A DNA stretch of 52,746 nucleotides from an uncultured Clostridia bacterium (GTDB lineage Bacteria; Bacillota; Clostridia; Oscillospirales; Acutalibacteraceae): positions 1-52,746 of the forward strand of contig CALWVB010000005.1 in NCBI GenBank assembly GCA_944384895.1, written 5' to 3'. A program made the translations under genes and the position numbers. The notes under the pieces were generated by a model, which searched no databases, had not been told where the DNA came from, and saw nothing but the letters and a program-made list of their open reading frames with translations. Positions 18,432 to 28,766 of the stretch are shown here, in pieces (position 1 is the first letter of the stretch; each line of letters opens with the position of its first letter).

Positions 18432-19184
18432 TTAATCAGGGTTTGTTAAGATTACCGGACCATCTCCGGTAATAGCAATAGTGTGTTCAAAATGGGCGGA
18501 AAGTTTGCCGTCGAGCGTTTTGACCGTCCAGCCGTCCGGTAAGACTTTTATCTTTTCCGTACCAGCGTTAATCATAGGCTCGATTGCTATAGTCATGCCT
18601 TTTGCAAGGCGGACTCCTCTTGAGGGCGTTCCATAATTAGGCACGCTTGGGTCTTCATGCAGGTTCGCGCCTACTCCGTGGCCGACAAAATCGCGTACCA
18701 CCGAGAAACCGCGATCCTCGACATACCTTTGTATGGCGTATGAAATGTCACCCAACCTGTTTCCGACTTTTGCCTGAGCGATCCCTTGATAAAGTGATTC
18801 GCGCGTAGCATCCATCAGAGCTTGCGCTTCAGGCATTACATCGCCTGCTGCAAAGGTTGCGGCATTATCGCCATGGTATCCGTTAAAAAACGCGCCGATA
18901 TCTAAACTTACGATATCACCGTTTTTTATCACCCTTTTGGATGACGGTATGCCGTGGATGACCTCATCATTTATTGATATACAAGCTGAGGCAGGAAAGC
19001 CGCCATAACCGAGGAATGACGGCGTAGCGCCGCATCCCTCGATATATTTGCGTACTATGTTATCTATTTCCTGGGTTGTTACTCCAGGCTGTACTGCCTC
19101 GCCGCCGAGACGCAGAGCACGCGCTGATATTATACATGCTTCACGCATTAATTTAATCTGGCGCTCTGTCTTTAATGATATCAT
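18432..19184 (-). CDS. map: Methionine aminopeptidase, type I
   Basis: This is a 250-residue enzyme that removes the initiator methionine from new proteins. The metal-binding residues are visible: Asp in SLDIGAFFNG and GDNAATF, His in GHGVGANLHEDP, Glu in IAIEPMI and Glu in AHFEHTIAI. The short length without N-terminal extension marks class Ia. It begins 3 bases after the adk stop, with GGAGG inside the end of adk, so the two are coupled. Confidence 0.96.
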   Translation of the reverse strand: MISLKTERQIKLMREACIISARALRLGGEAVQPGVTTQEIDNIVRKYIEGCGATPSFLGYGGFPASACISINDEVIHGIPSSKRVIKNGDIVSLDIGAFFNGYHGDNAATFAAGDVMPEAQALMDATRESLYQGIAQAKVGNRLGDISYAIQRYVEDRGFSVVRDFVGHGVGANLHEDPSVPNYGTPSRGVRLAKGMTIAIEPMINAGTEKIKVLPDGWTVKTLDGKLSAHFEHTIAITGDGPVILTNPD

Positions 19185-19187
19185 ATA

Positions 19188-19820
19188 TTAATCCTCCAGA
19201 GCAGCTAAAGTAAGCTTTGTTGTATCAGCTACTTCTTCTTGCCCTTCAACTATGAAAAGCTTGCCCTTCTTTTCATAGTAGCCCTTTAAAGGTTCTGTTT
19301 GATCATGATAAACAGCTAACCTTTCAAGGATTGTTTGAGGTTGGTCATCCTTGCGCTGAACTAGGGCGCCGCGGCATTTATCGCATACGCCTTCCACCTG
19401 CGGTTTTTTATAAAGCAAGTGGTATGATGCGCCGCATTCGCCGCAGACGCGGCGACCCGATAGCCTTTCGGTAATTTTTTCGTCAGGTACTTCTATATCA
19501 ATTACCCTGTCGATTTCAATACCCATTCTATCCAGGGCCTCAGCCTGAGCTATTGTACGGGGAAAACCATCCAATATAAATCCATTTTTACAATCATCTT
19601 GAGCTAAACGTTCTTTGATGATATTTATTACTACTTCATCAGGAACAAGTTTACCTGAATCCATATAAGATTTTGCTTTTAACCCCATCTCAGTACCGCT
19701 GTTCAGAGCTTCACGGATTATATTTCCAGTTGAGATTGCTGGTATATTGAGATGTTGGCAGATTATTTCTGCCTGGGTGCCTTTACCTGCGCCTGGAGCG
19801 CCTAAAAGTATAAGCTTCAT
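19188..19820 (-). CDS. adk: Adenylate kinase, zinc-containing
   Basis: This 210-residue enzyme interconverts AMP, ATP and ADP. The P-loop GAPGAGKGT is at 7-15 and the AMP-site DGFPRTIAQAE near 84. The long LID domain carries Cys126, Cys129, Cys146 and Cys149, a structural zinc site found in Gram-positive enzymes. The ATG at 19820 has AAGGAGG upstream; a longer frame reaching back into secY is not the true start. It follows secY by 16 bases. Confidence 0.96.
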   Translation of the reverse strand: MKLILLGAPGAGKGTQAEIICQHLNIPAISTGNIIREALNSGTEMGLKAKSYMDSGKLVPDEVVINIIKERLAQDDCKNGFILDGFPRTIAQAEALDRMGIEIDRVIDIEVPDEKITERLSGRRVCGECGASYHLLYKKPQVEGVCDKCRGALVQRKDDQPQTILERLAVYHDQTEPLKGYYEKKGKLFIVEGQEEVADTTKLTLAALED

Positions 19821-19836
19821 ATAAGAAACCTCCTTA

Positions 19837-21180
19837 TTATTCAAGGAACCCTTTATAATGACGCATAAGCATCTGAGATTCAATCTGACGTACAGTTTCA
19901 ATTGCAACACCAACAACGATCATTATTGATGTACCACCGATTGCAATGTTTACTCCAGTTGCTGCTGTAAATATAATCGGTAATATTGCGATAACTGCAA
20001 GGAAGAGTGCGCCGATAAGAACTATCTTGCTGATAACTCTCTTAATAAAGTCAGATGTCGGTTTACCTGGACGGTAACCTGGAATTGCGCCATTGTTTTT
20101 CTTAAGATTATTGGCCATTTCTATTGGGTTATACTGAATAGAAATATAGAAATAGCTGAATGCTATGATAAGCAGGAAGTAAAGTACGCCATAGAGCCAT
20201 CCGCGTGTGGAGAAAGCATTAAAGAAACCTTCCCAGAATGGAGATGGATTGCGTACAAACATTTGAATAGTTTGTGGAATGGAAAGTATTGTGGAAGCAA
20301 AGATGATTGGAAGAACACCGGACATATTAACCTTAATAGGCATATGTGTAGACTGTCCGCCATACATTTTTCTTCCTACAACTCTTTTTGCATATTGAAC
20401 CGGTATTCTTCTTTCGGCGTCTGTTAAAACGACGATAAAAGCGATCATAGCAAGGAAGAGTATAATTGCAAGTGGAACAAGGAAGAGATAGGATTTTGGT
20501 CCGCCATCCTGTAAGCCTGCACTGAAGTATGCCCAGAGTACCTGGATAGCTTCCGGCAAACGGCTTATGATACCAGCAAAAAGTAAGATAGAAATACCAT
20601 TGCCGATTCCTTGTTTGTTAATCTGTTCGCCCAGCCACATCATAAGAGCTGAACCAGCAGTGAGTACTACTACTATTACGATACCGCTGAACCATGCCTC
20701 CCAGCCGGATGCATATTCAACAACCTGTATAGCAGTTCCGTCCGAACCTACAGCATTGCGAAGGTATACATAATAAGCAATAGCTTGGATAAGTGCTAAT
20801 ACAACCGTAGCAAAACGCGTTATAGTACCAATCTTTTTACGGCCTTCTTCGCCTTCTTTAGCCATTCTTTCGAGCGGCGGTATAGCGACAGTTAACAGCT
20901 GCATAATGATGGATGCGTTGATGTACGGTGTTACCGACATAGCGAACAGGGTAGCTTTACTAAAAGCATCGCCTGATAAAACATTAAAATATGAGAAAAG
21001 ATTTGTGGAAGCCTCCTGACCAACCTCAAAGGATGGGAAGAGGGATTGCAATGCGGTAGCATCAAGGAATGGTACCGGAATTGCTGCGCCAATCCTGAAT
21101 ATCAGGATGATCATTATGGTGAATAATATCTTCCTTCTAAGATCAGCGATTTTCCATGCATTTCTAAATGTGGAAAACAA
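19837..21180 (-). CDS. secY: Preprotein translocase subunit SecY
   Basis: This is a 447-residue channel protein with ten membrane helices. The cytoplasmic loop RRIPVQYAKR, which contacts SecA and the ribosome, is present, as is the N-terminal FRNAWKIADLRRKILFT. Length is slightly above the family norm because of an acidic outside loop after helix 1. The start is TTG, with GAGGTG formed by the end of rplO, whose stop overlaps the leader by design. It is coupled to rplO and followed by adk. Confidence 0.96.
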   Translation of the reverse strand: MFSTFRNAWKIADLRRKILFTIMIILIFRIGAAIPVPFLDATALQSLFPSFEVGQEASTNLFSYFNVLSGDAFSKATLFAMSVTPYINASIIMQLLTVAIPPLERMAKEGEEGRKKIGTITRFATVVLALIQAIAYYVYLRNAVGSDGTAIQVVEYASGWEAWFSGIVIVVVLTAGSALMMWLGEQINKQGIGNGISILLFAGIISRLPEAIQVLWAYFSAGLQDGGPKSYLFLVPLAIILFLAMIAFIVVLTDAERRIPVQYAKRVVGRKMYGGQSTHMPIKVNMSGVLPIIFASTILSIPQTIQMFVRNPSPFWEGFFNAFSTRGWLYGVLYFLLIIAFSYFYISIQYNPIEMANNLKKNNGAIPGYRPGKPTSDFIKRVISKIVLIGALFLAVIAILPIIFTAATGVNIAIGGTSIMIVVGVAIETVRQIESQMLMRHYKGFLE

Positions 21181-21181
21181 C

Positions 21182-21625
21182 TTAAATCACCTCAGCCTTT
21201 CCGCCTGCAGCTTCAATCTTCTGCTTGGCACCTTCAGTGAAAGCGGCTGCTTTTACGGTGAGTTTTTTAGCTGTAAGATCGCCGTTGCCAAGAATTTTTA
21301 TGCCGTCATATTCTTTTTTAACAATACCTTTTTCTTTTAATGCTGCAAAATCTACAGTAGCGCCTGCTTCAAATACATTGAGTTTATCAACATTGATTGC
21401 TGTATATTTTGTAGCAAAGATATTATTGAAACCTCTCTTTGGTATACGCCTTGCGAGAGGCATCTGGCCGCCTTCAAAGGCAACGCGCATTCCGCGGCCG
21501 GCCCTAGCCTTCTGGCCTTTATGACCTTTACCGGCGGTTTTACCGTTTCCGGAACCATGGCCTCTGCCTATTCTCTTAACCGGACGGTTTGAACCGGCCG
21601 CCGGAGTAATTTCATTAAGTTTCAT
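21182..21625 (-). CDS. rplO: 50S ribosomal protein L15
   Basis: This is a 147-residue protein with the glycine-rich basic N-terminal tail ([19 protein letters not shown]) and the globular C-terminal domain. The ATG at 21625 is chosen over an in-frame GTG four codons upstream that overlaps the GGAGG site. It lies 21 bases after rpmD and directly before secY. Confidence 0.96.
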   Translation of the reverse strand: MKLNEITPAAGSNRPVKRIGRGHGSGNGKTAGKGHKGQKARAGRGMRVAFEGGQMPLARRIPKRGFNNIFATKYTAINVDKLNVFEAGATVDFAALKEKGIVKKEYDGIKILGNGDLTAKKLTVKAAAFTEGAKQKIEAAGGKAEVI

Positions 21626-21646
21626 TTTGATTCGCACCTCCTTAGC

Positions 21647-21853
21647 TTACGCCTTAGTTACCTCGATGAGGTGGATTATTTTATTGATCTTACCGCGGGT
21701 AGCGGCGTTGTCCGGCTGAATAGTTTCGTTGCCGATTTTTTTCAGCCCTAAGGATATTGCTGTGGCAATCTGGTCATCCTTGCGTCCGATAAGGCTTTTG
21801 ACCAGCTTTATTTTAACTGTAGCAGCTTTAGCTGCTTTTGCTGTTTTTGCCAT
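21647..21853 (-). CDS. rpmD: 50S ribosomal protein L30
   Basis: This is a 68-residue protein with the core motif IKLVKSLIGRKDDQ and a helical end. An Ala/Lys-rich extension of about ten residues (MAKTAKAAKAA) precedes the usual start, making it slightly long. Its place between rpsE and rplO is the standard one. Confidence 0.94.
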   Translation of the reverse strand: MAKTAKAAKAATVKIKLVKSLIGRKDDQIATAISLGLKKIGNETIQPDNAATRGKINKIIHLIEVTKA

Positions 21854-21868
21854 TTATCATACGCCCCC

Positions 21869-22375
21869 TTAGCCCAGAATATCTTTTACCGATTTACCGC
21901 GTGTTGCAGCGACTTGATCGGCATCGCGCAATGAAGCTAAGCCCTGGATAGTAGCTGTAACAACATTACATGGATTATTTGAACGTAATGCTTTTGTACG
22001 GATATCTTTAATACCAGCAGCTTCAACAACTGCACGGACCGGACCACCGGCGATAACGCCGGTACCTGGTGCGGCTGGTTTTAATAAAACAGCGCCTGCG
22101 CCAAATTTTCCGATTACTTCATGTGGGATTGTTGAACCTTTTAATGATACCGTAATAACATTCTTTTTAGCATCTTCTATACCTTTGCGGATAGCATCAG
22201 GAACTTCGCCTGATTTGCCTAAACCAAAGCCTACCCTGCCTTTACCGTCGCCTACAACGACTAATGCAGCAAATTTGAAGATACGACCGCCTTTAACGGT
22301 TTTTGATACACGGTTTATAGCGACTATGCGCTCTGTGAATTCCGATTCCTGTTTTGGTGCGTCAATTCTAGCCAA
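21869..22375 (-). CDS. rpsE: 30S ribosomal protein S5
   Basis: This is a 168-residue protein involved in decoding accuracy and mRNA unwinding. The double-stranded RNA-binding N-terminal part ([20 protein letters not shown]) and the C-terminal part ([16 protein letters not shown]) are intact. The start is TTG with AGGAGG upstream, giving [10 protein letters not shown]. It follows rplR after 17 bases. Confidence 0.96.
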   Translation of the reverse strand: MARIDAPKQESEFTERIVAINRVSKTVKGGRIFKFAALVVVGDGKGRVGFGLGKSGEVPDAIRKGIEDAKKNVITVSLKGSTIPHEVIGKFGAGAVLLKPAAPGTGVIAGGPVRAVVEAAGIKDIRTKALRSNNPCNVVTATIQGLASLRDADQVAATRGKSVKDILG

Positions 22376-22392
22376 AGTAATCCTCCTAACTG

Positions 22393-22752
22393 TTAGAACT
22401 TGAGGCCGCCCTCACGGGCGCCTTCGGCCAGCTCTTTAACGCGGCCGTGGTATATATATCCGCCGCGGTCAAATACAACCTCGGAGATACCCTTTGCAAT
22501 AGCGCGCTTTGCTACAAGCTTGCCGACTTCTTTGGCTGCGGCTTTATTTCCGCCGTAACCGGAAAATTCCGGGCTGAGCGAAGAAGCTTCTGCCAATGTT
22601 ACGCCCTTTATGTCGTCTATGACCTGAGCATAGATGTTTGCATTGGAGCGGAATACACAAAGGCGTGGACATTCAGCTGTGCCGGAAATCTTACCGCGTA
22701 CTCTAACATGGCGGTGCAGCCTGGCTTTATTACTGTCTGGTTTATTGACCAT
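22393..22752 (-). CDS. rplR: 50S ribosomal protein L18
   Basis: This is a 119-residue 5S rRNA-binding protein. The basic N-terminal [17 protein letters not shown] and the motif [20 protein letters not shown] near the end are diagnostic. It lies between rplF (15-base gap) and rpsE. Confidence 0.96.
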   Translation of the reverse strand: MVNKPDSNKARLHRHVRVRGKISGTAECPRLCVFRSNANIYAQVIDDIKGVTLAEASSLSPEFSGYGGNKAAAKEVGKLVAKRAIAKGISEVVFDRGGYIYHGRVKELAEGAREGGLKF

Positions 22753-22767
22753 TGTTCATTCACTCCT

Positions 22768-23316
22768 TTACTTCTTGCCGCCCTTGCCGGCCTTGCCTTC
22801 CTTAAGATGGATGACTTCGTCGACATATTTAATGCCTTTGCCTTTATATGGCTCTGGCGGGCGTTTTTCACGTACTTCAGCGGCAAACTGACCGACTTTT
22901 TGTTTATCCGGACCGCTGATAATGATTTTATTAGGGCCTGGTACGTCGATTGTTATGCCGTCAATTTCAGGTACTGTTACCTGATGGGAATATCCTAAGT
23001 TCATAACAAGGTTTTTACCCTGTTTTTGTACACGGTATCCAACGCCGTTTACATCCAATTCCTTTTTAAAGCAATTAGTAACGCCTTCTACCATGTTAGC
23101 GATAAGAGAACGTGTTAAACCATGCAGTGCACGGTGTTCCTTATCATCGCTTGGACGGGTTACAGTTATAACATTACCGTCCACAGCAACAGTCATATCC
23201 GGATGGATTTGCTGTTTTAATTCGCCCTTCGGTCCCTTTACAGTGACCAGATGATCTTCAACCTTTACGGTGACACCGGCCGGGATAGCGATGGGCTTTC
23301 TGCCTATTCTTGACAT
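22768..23316 (-). CDS. rplF: 50S ribosomal protein L6
   Basis: This is a 182-residue protein with two related beta domains. It begins [15 protein letters not shown] and has the C-terminal signature [15 protein letters not shown] that contacts the factor-binding region. The end is Gly/Lys-rich. It lies 19 bases after rpsH with an AAGGGG-type ribosome binding site. Confidence 0.96.
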   Translation of the reverse strand: MSRIGRKPIAIPAGVTVKVEDHLVTVKGPKGELKQQIHPDMTVAVDGNVITVTRPSDDKEHRALHGLTRSLIANMVEGVTNCFKKELDVNGVGYRVQKQGKNLVMNLGYSHQVTVPEIDGITIDVPGPNKIIISGPDKQKVGQFAAEVREKRPPEPYKGKGIKYVDEVIHLKEGKAGKGGKK

Positions 23317-23335
23317 AATTTCCTACCCCTTCCCG

Positions 23336-23734
23336 TTACCAGATAAATGCCAGTACTTCGCCGCCGACCTTTTCTTTACGGGCCTGGCGGTCAGTCATAA
23401 CACCTTTTGAGGTGGAGATGATCGCTACACCCAGTCCGCGGAGAACTTTAGGCATATCTTCTACATTTGTATATATACGCAAGCCAGGTTTACTTACGCG
23501 GCGAAGGCCCTGGATAGCCGGAACCTTGTTTTCACCATATTTAAGGGTGATGCGGATAACCCCCTGCTTGCCGTCGTCAATGACTGTGAAATTTTTGATG
23601 TATCCTTCATCCATAAGAATTTGTGCAATTGACTTTTTCATATTGGACGCTGGTACATCGACGGTATCGTGCTTTGCTGACGTTGCATTACGAATTCTTG
23701 TCAGCATATCGGCTATTGTATCCGAAATTTGCAT
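23336..23734 (-). CDS. rpsH: 30S ribosomal protein S8
   Basis: This is a 132-residue central-domain 16S rRNA binder. It begins [17 protein letters not shown] and has the C-terminal [18 protein letters not shown] and GGEVLAFIW motifs. In enteric bacteria S8 represses the spc operon through rplE mRNA; whether that occurs here is not visible. Confidence 0.97.
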   Translation of the reverse strand: MQISDTIADMLTRIRNATSAKHDTVDVPASNMKKSIAQILMDEGYIKNFTVIDDGKQGVIRITLKYGENKVPAIQGLRRVSKPGLRIYTNVEDMPKVLRGLGVAIISTSKGVMTDRQARKEKVGGEVLAFIW

Positions 23735-23753
23735 TGAGTTTGTCCTCCTTTGC

Positions 23754-23939
23754 TTACCAGCTGGCCTTCTTCACGCCTGGGATTTCGCCCCTGTAGGCAA
23801 GTTCCCTGAAGCATATACGGCAAATACCGAATTTGCGAAGATATGCGTGAGGTCTGCCGCAGATTTTGCATCTGTTATAGGCGCGAGTAGAGAATTTTGG
23901 TTCTCTTTTTTGCTTGACTTTCATTGATGTCTTTGCCAA
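23754..23939 (-). CDS. rpsN: 30S ribosomal protein S14, zinc type (type Z)
   Basis: This is a 61-residue short S14 with the zinc ribbon Cys24, Cys27, Cys40 and Cys43. This type Z form is the housekeeping one in Firmicutes and is often named rpsZ. The start is TTG with AGGAGG 9 bases upstream. It lies between rplE and rpsH, as expected. Confidence 0.97.
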   Translation of the reverse strand: MAKTSMKVKQKREPKFSTRAYNRCKICGRPHAYLRKFGICRICFRELAYRGEIPGVKKASW

Positions 23940-23958
23940 TTTTGCCTACCTCCTTTGA

Positions 23959-24498
23959 TTACTTCGCAAACGGCGCACCCATAAGTTTTAATAACTCGCG
24001 GGCTTCTTCATCAGTATTAGCGGTGGTTACAAAACATATATCCATACCGCGTACTTTATCTATCTTATCATATTCGATTTCTGGGAATATAAGCTGTTCT
24101 TTAATACCCATTGAATAATTTCCTCTGCCGTCGAATGAGTTAGGGTTAATACCACGGAAGTCACGAACACGCGGAAGAGCTATATTAAAGAACCTGTCAA
24201 GGAATTCATACATTCTATCGCCGCGCAATGTTACTTTTGCACCGATATTCATTCCTTCACGAAGCTTAAAGTTAGCTACTGATTTCCTTGCTTTACAAGC
24301 AATAGCTTTCTGGCCTGTGATAGCGGAAAGGTCTGTGATGATAGCATCTATAACCTTTGCATTGTCACGTGCTTCGCTTTCGCCTACGTTTATGACTATT
24401 TTATCAAGTTTCGGAATCTGCATAACCGACTTATACTCAAATTTTTTCATGAGCGCCGGCGCTACTTCCGACTTATAATAATCTTTAAGTCTTGCCAT
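23959..24498 (-). CDS. rplE: 50S ribosomal protein L5
   Basis: This is a 179-residue 5S rRNA-binding protein that touches P-site tRNA. Family motifs visible are [35 protein letters not shown] and the [14 protein letters not shown] loop. The gap to rplX is 12 bases with GGAGG. Confidence 0.97.
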   Translation of the reverse strand: MARLKDYYKSEVAPALMKKFEYKSVMQIPKLDKIVINVGESEARDNAKVIDAIITDLSAITGQKAIACKARKSVANFKLREGMNIGAKVTLRGDRMYEFLDRFFNIALPRVRDFRGINPNSFDGRGNYSMGIKEQLIFPEIEYDKIDKVRGMDICFVTTANTDEEARELLKLMGAPFAK

Positions 24499-24510
24499 GT
24501 CTTATCCTCC

Positions 24511-24852
24511 TTACAGCGTCTCGCCGCAGCCCTTGTTACGGCATTTGCGTTCGCGGATAAATTTACCAGGTCTTTCCGGGTCCGGACGAACCATAACGCC
24601 TACACGGGTTGGCTTGTTACACTTAGGGCAGACTACCATGACCTTACTTGCATATATTGCACTTGGGGCTTCGATAATACCGCCGGGCTGGCCCATTTGA
24701 CGAGGTTTAACATGTTTTTTAACAATGTTGCGGCCCTCGACAATTACTTTACCTTCTTTTGGGCTTACTTCTAATACTTTGCCCTTTTTGCCCTTATCGT
24801 CGCCGCTGATGATCATTACGGTATCGCCCTTTTTAACAAACATTTTGTTCAT
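24511..24852 (-). CDS. rplX: 50S ribosomal protein L24
   Basis: This is a 113-residue assembly initiator with the KOW motif [12 protein letters not shown] near the start. Cys75, Cys78, Cys104 and Cys109 form two CxxC-like pairs in the C-terminal half, so it may bind zinc; many bacterial L24 proteins lack some of these. The first ATG has GGAGG 12 bases upstream. It lies 18 bases after rplN. Confidence 0.95.
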   Translation of the reverse strand: MNKMFVKKGDTVMIISGDDKGKKGKVLEVSPKEGKVIVEGRNIVKKHVKPRQMGQPGGIIEAPSAIYASKVMVVCPKCNKPTRVGVMVRPDPERPGKFIRERKCRNKGCGETL

Positions 24853-24870
24853 TTTTTTATGGCACCTCCA

Positions 24871-25239
24871 TCAGAGCACTTCGGGGGCAAGGCTCAGTAT
24901 TTTGAGATAATCCTTTTCACGGAGTTCTCTGGCAACCGGCCCAAATATACGGGTGCCCCTCGGGTTTTTATCTTCTTTAATAATAACTGCGGCATTCTCG
25001 TCAAAGCGGATATATGTTCCGTCTTCACGGCGTAATCCTTTTGCTGTACGTACTACAACTGCTTTAACAACATCGCCTTTTTTTACAACGCCGCCGGGTG
25101 CTGCTTTTTTAACGCTGGCTACCACGACGTCGCCTATATTTGCATACCTCCGGCCTGAACCGCCGAGCACACGGATGCACATAAGCTCCTTTGCGCCGGT
25201 GTTGTCGGCGACCTTGAGGAATGTCTGCTGCTGTACCAC
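24871..25239 (-). CDS. rplN: 50S ribosomal protein L14
   Basis: This is a 122-residue protein at the subunit interface. It begins [18 protein letters not shown] and has the signature [20 protein letters not shown]. The start is GTG with AGGAGG. It is separated from rpsQ by 129 bases, far more than other gaps in this part of the cluster, where most gaps are below 25. Confidence 0.97.
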   Translation of the reverse strand: MVQQQTFLKVADNTGAKELMCIRVLGGSGRRYANIGDVVVASVKKAAPGGVVKKGDVVKAVVVRTAKGLRREDGTYIRFDENAAVIIKEDKNPRGTRIFGPVARELREKDYLKILSLAPEVL

Positions 25240-25368
25240 AGTGAATTTCCTCCTTTTTTAGGTTAAGCTTCTTTTAAAATTTTAATAACCTTTTTATAGG
25301 CGATAGGGGAGTTATTATCCCATAATCAGTACCATTTTTTAGGCTATCATAAGCTTTAACCGTTTTAA
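25240..25368 (-). other. Unusual 129-base spacer between rpsQ and rplN
   Basis: The gap is AT-rich and contains short inverted segments (AATAAC / GTTATT around 25280-25320) but no convincing terminator or promoter. An internal promoter or a processing site could lie here. I see no ORF. Confidence 0.35.
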
Positions 25369-25626
25369 TTATTTTGCTTTTTCTATAATTTCAACCAAAC
25401 GCCATCTCTTATCCTTAGAAAGAGGACGTGTTTCCATTACAAGCACGCGGTCACCGATGTTGCACTCATTCTTTTCATCATGGGCTTTCAGGTTTACGGT
25501 GCGCTTTATAATCTTTTTATAGAGCGGATGTCTTACGTTATCTTCAATAGATACAACGATGGTCTTGTCCATTTTATTGGATTTAACCATACCCACGCGG
25601 GTTTTTCTGAGATTTCTTTCGCTCAC
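25369..25626 (-). CDS. rpsQ: 30S ribosomal protein S17
   Basis: This is an 85-residue OB-fold primary 16S rRNA binder. It contains [17 protein letters not shown] and the typical [20 protein letters not shown]. The start is GTG with GGAGG 9 bases upstream. It follows rpmC after 19 bases. Confidence 0.97.
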   Translation of the reverse strand: MSERNLRKTRVGMVKSNKMDKTIVVSIEDNVRHPLYKKIIKRTVNLKAHDEKNECNIGDRVLVMETRPLSKDKRWRLVEIIEKAK

Positions 25627-25645
25627 AGCCTGCTACCTCCTTCTT

Positions 25646-25849
25646 TTAAGCGTTTTCGCCTTTGAGCTCGATTTCTCTGAGGATTGTTTTTACTCTAGCG
25701 ATATCCTTTTTAACAGCTTTAAGGCGCTGAGGGTTATCGAGCTGGTTTATTGCATGTTGGAAGCGCAGGTTGAAAAGCTCTTCTTTTAAATCAGCGAGCT
25801 TTTTATTAAGTTCGTTTTCTTTTAATTCTCTAATCTGTGCTGCCTTCAT
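25646..25849 (-). CDS. rpmC: 50S ribosomal protein L29
   Basis: This is a 67-residue two-helix protein at the exit tunnel, near the trigger factor and SRP docking site. The motif [20 protein letters not shown] is clear. Its ATG overlaps the rplP stop by one base (TAATG), so translation is coupled. Confidence 0.97.
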   Translation of the reverse strand: MKAAQIRELKENELNKKLADLKEELFNLRFQHAINQLDNPQRLKAVKKDIARVKTILREIELKGENA

Positions 25850-26274
25850 TATTGCTCACCACCCTGTTCTGCTTTGGTAACAAACTTACATTTGATAGGA
25901 AGCTTATTTGCCGCAAGCCTCATAGCTTCGCGGGCAGCTTCTTCGGATACGCCGCCGATTTCAAACATAACGCGGCCTGGTTTTACAACAGCTACCCAGT
26001 ATTCAGGTGAACCTTTACCGGAACCCATTCGAGTTTCAGCCGGTTTTTCTGTTACTGGCTTATCTGGGAATATTTTTATCCATACCTGGCCGCCACGTTT
26101 GATATAATGGGTCATAGCAACACGGGCAGCTTCGATTTGATTGGAAGTAATCCATGACGGCTCGATAGCCTGAAGGCCGTAATCGCCGTAGGTTACTTTA
26201 TTGCCGCGGAGAGCTTTGCCTTTAAGGCGTCCTCTGTGTACTCTGCGGTATTTTACTCTTTTAGGAAGTAACAT
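25849..26274 (-). CDS. rplP: 50S ribosomal protein L16
   Basis: This is a 141-residue protein near the A-site tRNA elbow. It begins [16 protein letters not shown] and contains [20 protein letters not shown]. One-base TAATG overlaps join it to rpsC upstream and rpmC downstream, showing strict translational coupling of the three genes. Confidence 0.97.
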   Translation of the reverse strand: MLLPKRVKYRRVHRGRLKGKALRGNKVTYGDYGLQAIEPSWITSNQIEAARVAMTHYIKRGGQVWIKIFPDKPVTEKPAETRMGSGKGSPEYWVAVVKPGRVMFEIGGVSEEAAREAMRLAANKLPIKCKFVTKAEQGGEQ

Positions 26275-26945
26275 TATTTGCGGCCTCCTTCCTTTTTAGG
26301 CTGCTTTACAGCAGCATTTTGAAGGACTTCGCCTTTGTATATCCAAATTTTTACACCGATACGGCCATAAGTTGTTGCAGCTTCTGCAAAACCATAGTCA
26401 ATATCAGCGCGGATTGTTTGCAGTGGGATAGTTCCTTCGTGATAATGTTCTGAACGTGCGATTTCAGCGCCGCCAAGACGGCCGGAAACCTGTGTTTTAA
26501 TACCTTTTGCGCCAAGTCTCATTGTACGGCCGATAGCCTGTTTAAGAGCACGGCGGAAGGATACCCTCTTTTCAAGCTGTGCTGCAATATTTTCAGCAAC
26601 AAGCTGTGCGTTAAGATCAGGGTTTTTAACTTCTACAATATTAATAGATACTGGTTTGCCAAGCATTTTTTCGCAGTCAGCTTTAAGCTTTTCAATTTCT
26701 GAACCGCCTCTGCCGATTACCATACCAGGCTTTGCGCAATGGATATGGATGCGAACACGAGTGGCATCTCTTTCTATTTCAATTTTTGGTACGCCTGCTG
26801 CATAGAGCTTTTGTTTCAAGGTCTTGCGAAGATTATAATCTTCAACAAGGGTATCGCCGAAGACGTTGTCCTTTGCGAACCAGCGGGAATCCCAATCCTT
26901 GATTACGCCCACGCGCAGACCGTGTGGATGAACTTTCTGGCCCAT
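26274..26945 (-). CDS. rpsC: 30S ribosomal protein S3
   Basis: This is a 223-residue mRNA-entry protein. The KH domain has the motif [15 protein letters not shown], and the C-terminal domain contains [20 protein letters not shown]. The N-terminal [20 protein letters not shown] is typical of Firmicutes. It follows rplV by 20 bases. Confidence 0.97.
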   Translation of the reverse strand: MGQKVHPHGLRVGVIKDWDSRWFAKDNVFGDTLVEDYNLRKTLKQKLYAAGVPKIEIERDATRVRIHIHCAKPGMVIGRGGSEIEKLKADCEKMLGKPVSINIVEVKNPDLNAQLVAENIAAQLEKRVSFRRALKQAIGRTMRLGAKGIKTQVSGRLGGAEIARSEHYHEGTIPLQTIRADIDYGFAEAATTYGRIGVKIWIYKGEVLQNAAVKQPKKEGGRK

Positions 26946-26965
26946 AGTAAACCTCCTTGTACGGC

Positions 26966-27301
26966 TTATTCCATTTCCTTGACAACAAGGGTAACGTGTG
27001 AAGATCTCTTCTTGATTTCAAATGCACGTCCCTGAGCTCTTGCGCGGATACGCCTGAGTGTCGGGGCAGGACATACGAAGCATTCGGAGATATATAACTT
27101 ATTTGTATCTAAATTAAAATTGTGTTCCGCATTGGCTTCAGCAGATTTAAGCAGCTTTATAAGCGGCTCGCTTGCTGATTTCGGGGTATTTTTCAGGATA
27201 GCCATCGCGGTTTTAGTGTCCTTACCCCTGATGATATCAAGCACTATCTTGATTTTTCTTGGGGATATGCGGACATATTTGAGATATGCTTTCGCTTCCA
27301 T
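26966..27301 (-). CDS. rplV: 50S ribosomal protein L22
   Basis: This is a 111-residue protein whose long beta hairpin lines the exit tunnel; the hairpin tip [20 protein letters not shown] is present. Changes in this loop are known to affect macrolide binding, but nothing unusual is seen. It lies between rpsS and rpsC. Confidence 0.97.
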   Translation of the reverse strand: MEAKAYLKYVRISPRKIKIVLDIIRGKDTKTAMAILKNTPKSASEPLIKLLKSAEANAEHNFNLDTNKLYISECFVCPAPTLRRIRARAQGRAFEIKKRSSHVTLVVKEME

Positions 27302-27323
27302 TTAATACACTCCTTTCAGCCGA

Positions 27324-27599
27324 TTATTTTTTAGTTGTTTTTGAACCGGCATGACCACGGAATGTTCTTGTTGGAGCGAATTCGCCTAATTTATGTCCAA
27401 CCATATCCTCGGTTACATACACTGGAACATGTTTACGGCCGTCATGTACGGCAAAGGTATGGCCTACAAAATCAGGGAAGATTGTAGAGGCTCTGCTCCA
27501 TGTTTTGAGTACCTTTTTATCACCGGTTTTATTCATTTCAACGACCCTTTTAAGCAGTACAGGCTGCACAAAAGGACCTTTTTTTACGCTTCTGCCCAT
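27324..27599 (-). CDS. rpsS: 30S ribosomal protein S19
   Basis: This is a 91-residue head protein that binds with S13. It begins [19 protein letters not shown] and has [18 protein letters not shown]. The family length is 90-93. It lies 22 bases after rplB. Confidence 0.97.
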   Translation of the reverse strand: MGRSVKKGPFVQPVLLKRVVEMNKTGDKKVLKTWSRASTIFPDFVGHTFAVHDGRKHVPVYVTEDMVGHKLGEFAPTRTFRGHAGSKTTKK

Positions 27600-27621
27600 A
27601 TTATTTTATGCTCCTTTCCGC

Positions 27622-28455
27622 TTACTTACCGCCGCGGCGCTTAACGATCAGCTTATCGGAACGGTTATGCTTCGCGCGGGTTTTATATCCAAGGGTCGGT
27701 TTGCCCCACGGGGTGACAGGTCCTGGACGGCCGATTGGTGAACGTCCTTCGCCGCCGCCGTGCGGATGGTCGCATGGGTTCATAACTGAACCGCGTACTG
27801 TCGGGCGGATACCCATATGGCGTTTCCTACCCGCTTTACCTATTTTAACATTTTCATGGTCTATATTGCTTACCTGTCCGATAGTAGCCATACAATCGAT
27901 GGATACGTTGCGAAGTTCGCCGGATGGTAATCTTAAAAGTGCATATGCACCTTCTTTAGCCATGAGCTGAGCCATATTACCAGCTGCGCGTGCTAACTGT
28001 GCGCCTTTACCTGGATAAAGCTCAATGTTATGAACAAAAGTACCGACTGGAATTTTAGAAAGTTTTAACGCATTACCAGCTTTAATATCAGCGCTGTCGC
28101 CTGAGATAACTGTATCGCCGACTTTAAGGCCGTGCGGTGCAATGATATATCTCTTTTCACCGTCTTCATATTGTATTAAAGCAATATGAGCTGAACGGTT
28201 TGGATCGTATTCCAATGTGAGCACTGTTGCCGGCATATCGTTTTTATTGCGTTTAAAATCGATTATGCGGTATTTTCTACGGTTTCCGCCGCCCCTGTGA
28301 CGGACTGTAATCCTGCCGTAGCTGTTACGGCCGGCCTTTTTATTAAGAGGGGCTAAGAGGCTCTTTTCAGGACCACTCTTTGAAAGAGCCGAATAATCGG
28401 TAACCGACATATTACGGCGAGCGTTTGTAGTCGGTTTGTAAACTTTGATAGCCAT
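27622..28455 (-). CDS. rplB: 50S ribosomal protein L2
   Basis: This is a 277-residue protein essential for subunit joining and the peptidyl-transferase environment. The conserved loop [18 protein letters not shown], with its catalytic-region histidine, is near the end. The N-terminal RNA-binding domain contains [17 protein letters not shown]. It lies 14 bases after rplW. Confidence 0.98.
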   Translation of the reverse strand: MAIKVYKPTTNARRNMSVTDYSALSKSGPEKSLLAPLNKKAGRNSYGRITVRHRGGGNRRKYRIIDFKRNKNDMPATVLTLEYDPNRSAHIALIQYEDGEKRYIIAPHGLKVGDTVISGDSADIKAGNALKLSKIPVGTFVHNIELYPGKGAQLARAAGNMAQLMAKEGAYALLRLPSGELRNVSIDCMATIGQVSNIDHENVKIGKAGRKRHMGIRPTVRGSVMNPCDHPHGGGEGRSPIGRPGPVTPWGKPTLGYKTRAKHNRSDKLIVKRRGGK

Positions 28456-28469
28456 TGTTTCTTTACCTC

Positions 28470-28766
28470 CTACATCATGCCTTCGAAGAATTCAATTGTC
28501 TTCGAATCTTCTTTCAAGGTGACTATAGCCTTTTTCCAGGAACGTGTATAACCCTGATAACGGCCCTGTCTGCGAAGTTGCCCTCTGACATGCATGGTAT
28601 TAACCTTTTGTACTTTTACGCCTGGAAATACCTTTTCAACAGCTTCTTTTATTTCAAGCTTGTTAGCGTCTTTAGCTACTTCAAAGGTGTACTTCTTGAA
28701 AGGGGCTCCTGCCATGCTTTTTTCTGTGATGATAGGCCTGATGATTATATCATGAGCAATTTTCAT
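28470..28766 (-). CDS. rplW: 50S ribosomal protein L23
   Basis: This is a 98-residue exit-site protein that docks trigger factor and SRP. The motifs [11 protein letters not shown] and [19 protein letters not shown] are clear. Its start overlaps the rplD stop by one base, so it is coupled to rplD. Confidence 0.97.
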   Translation of the reverse strand: MKIAHDIIIRPIITEKSMAGAPFKKYTFEVAKDANKLEIKEAVEKVFPGVKVQKVNTMHVRGQLRRQGRYQGYTRSWKKAIVTLKEDSKTIEFFEGMM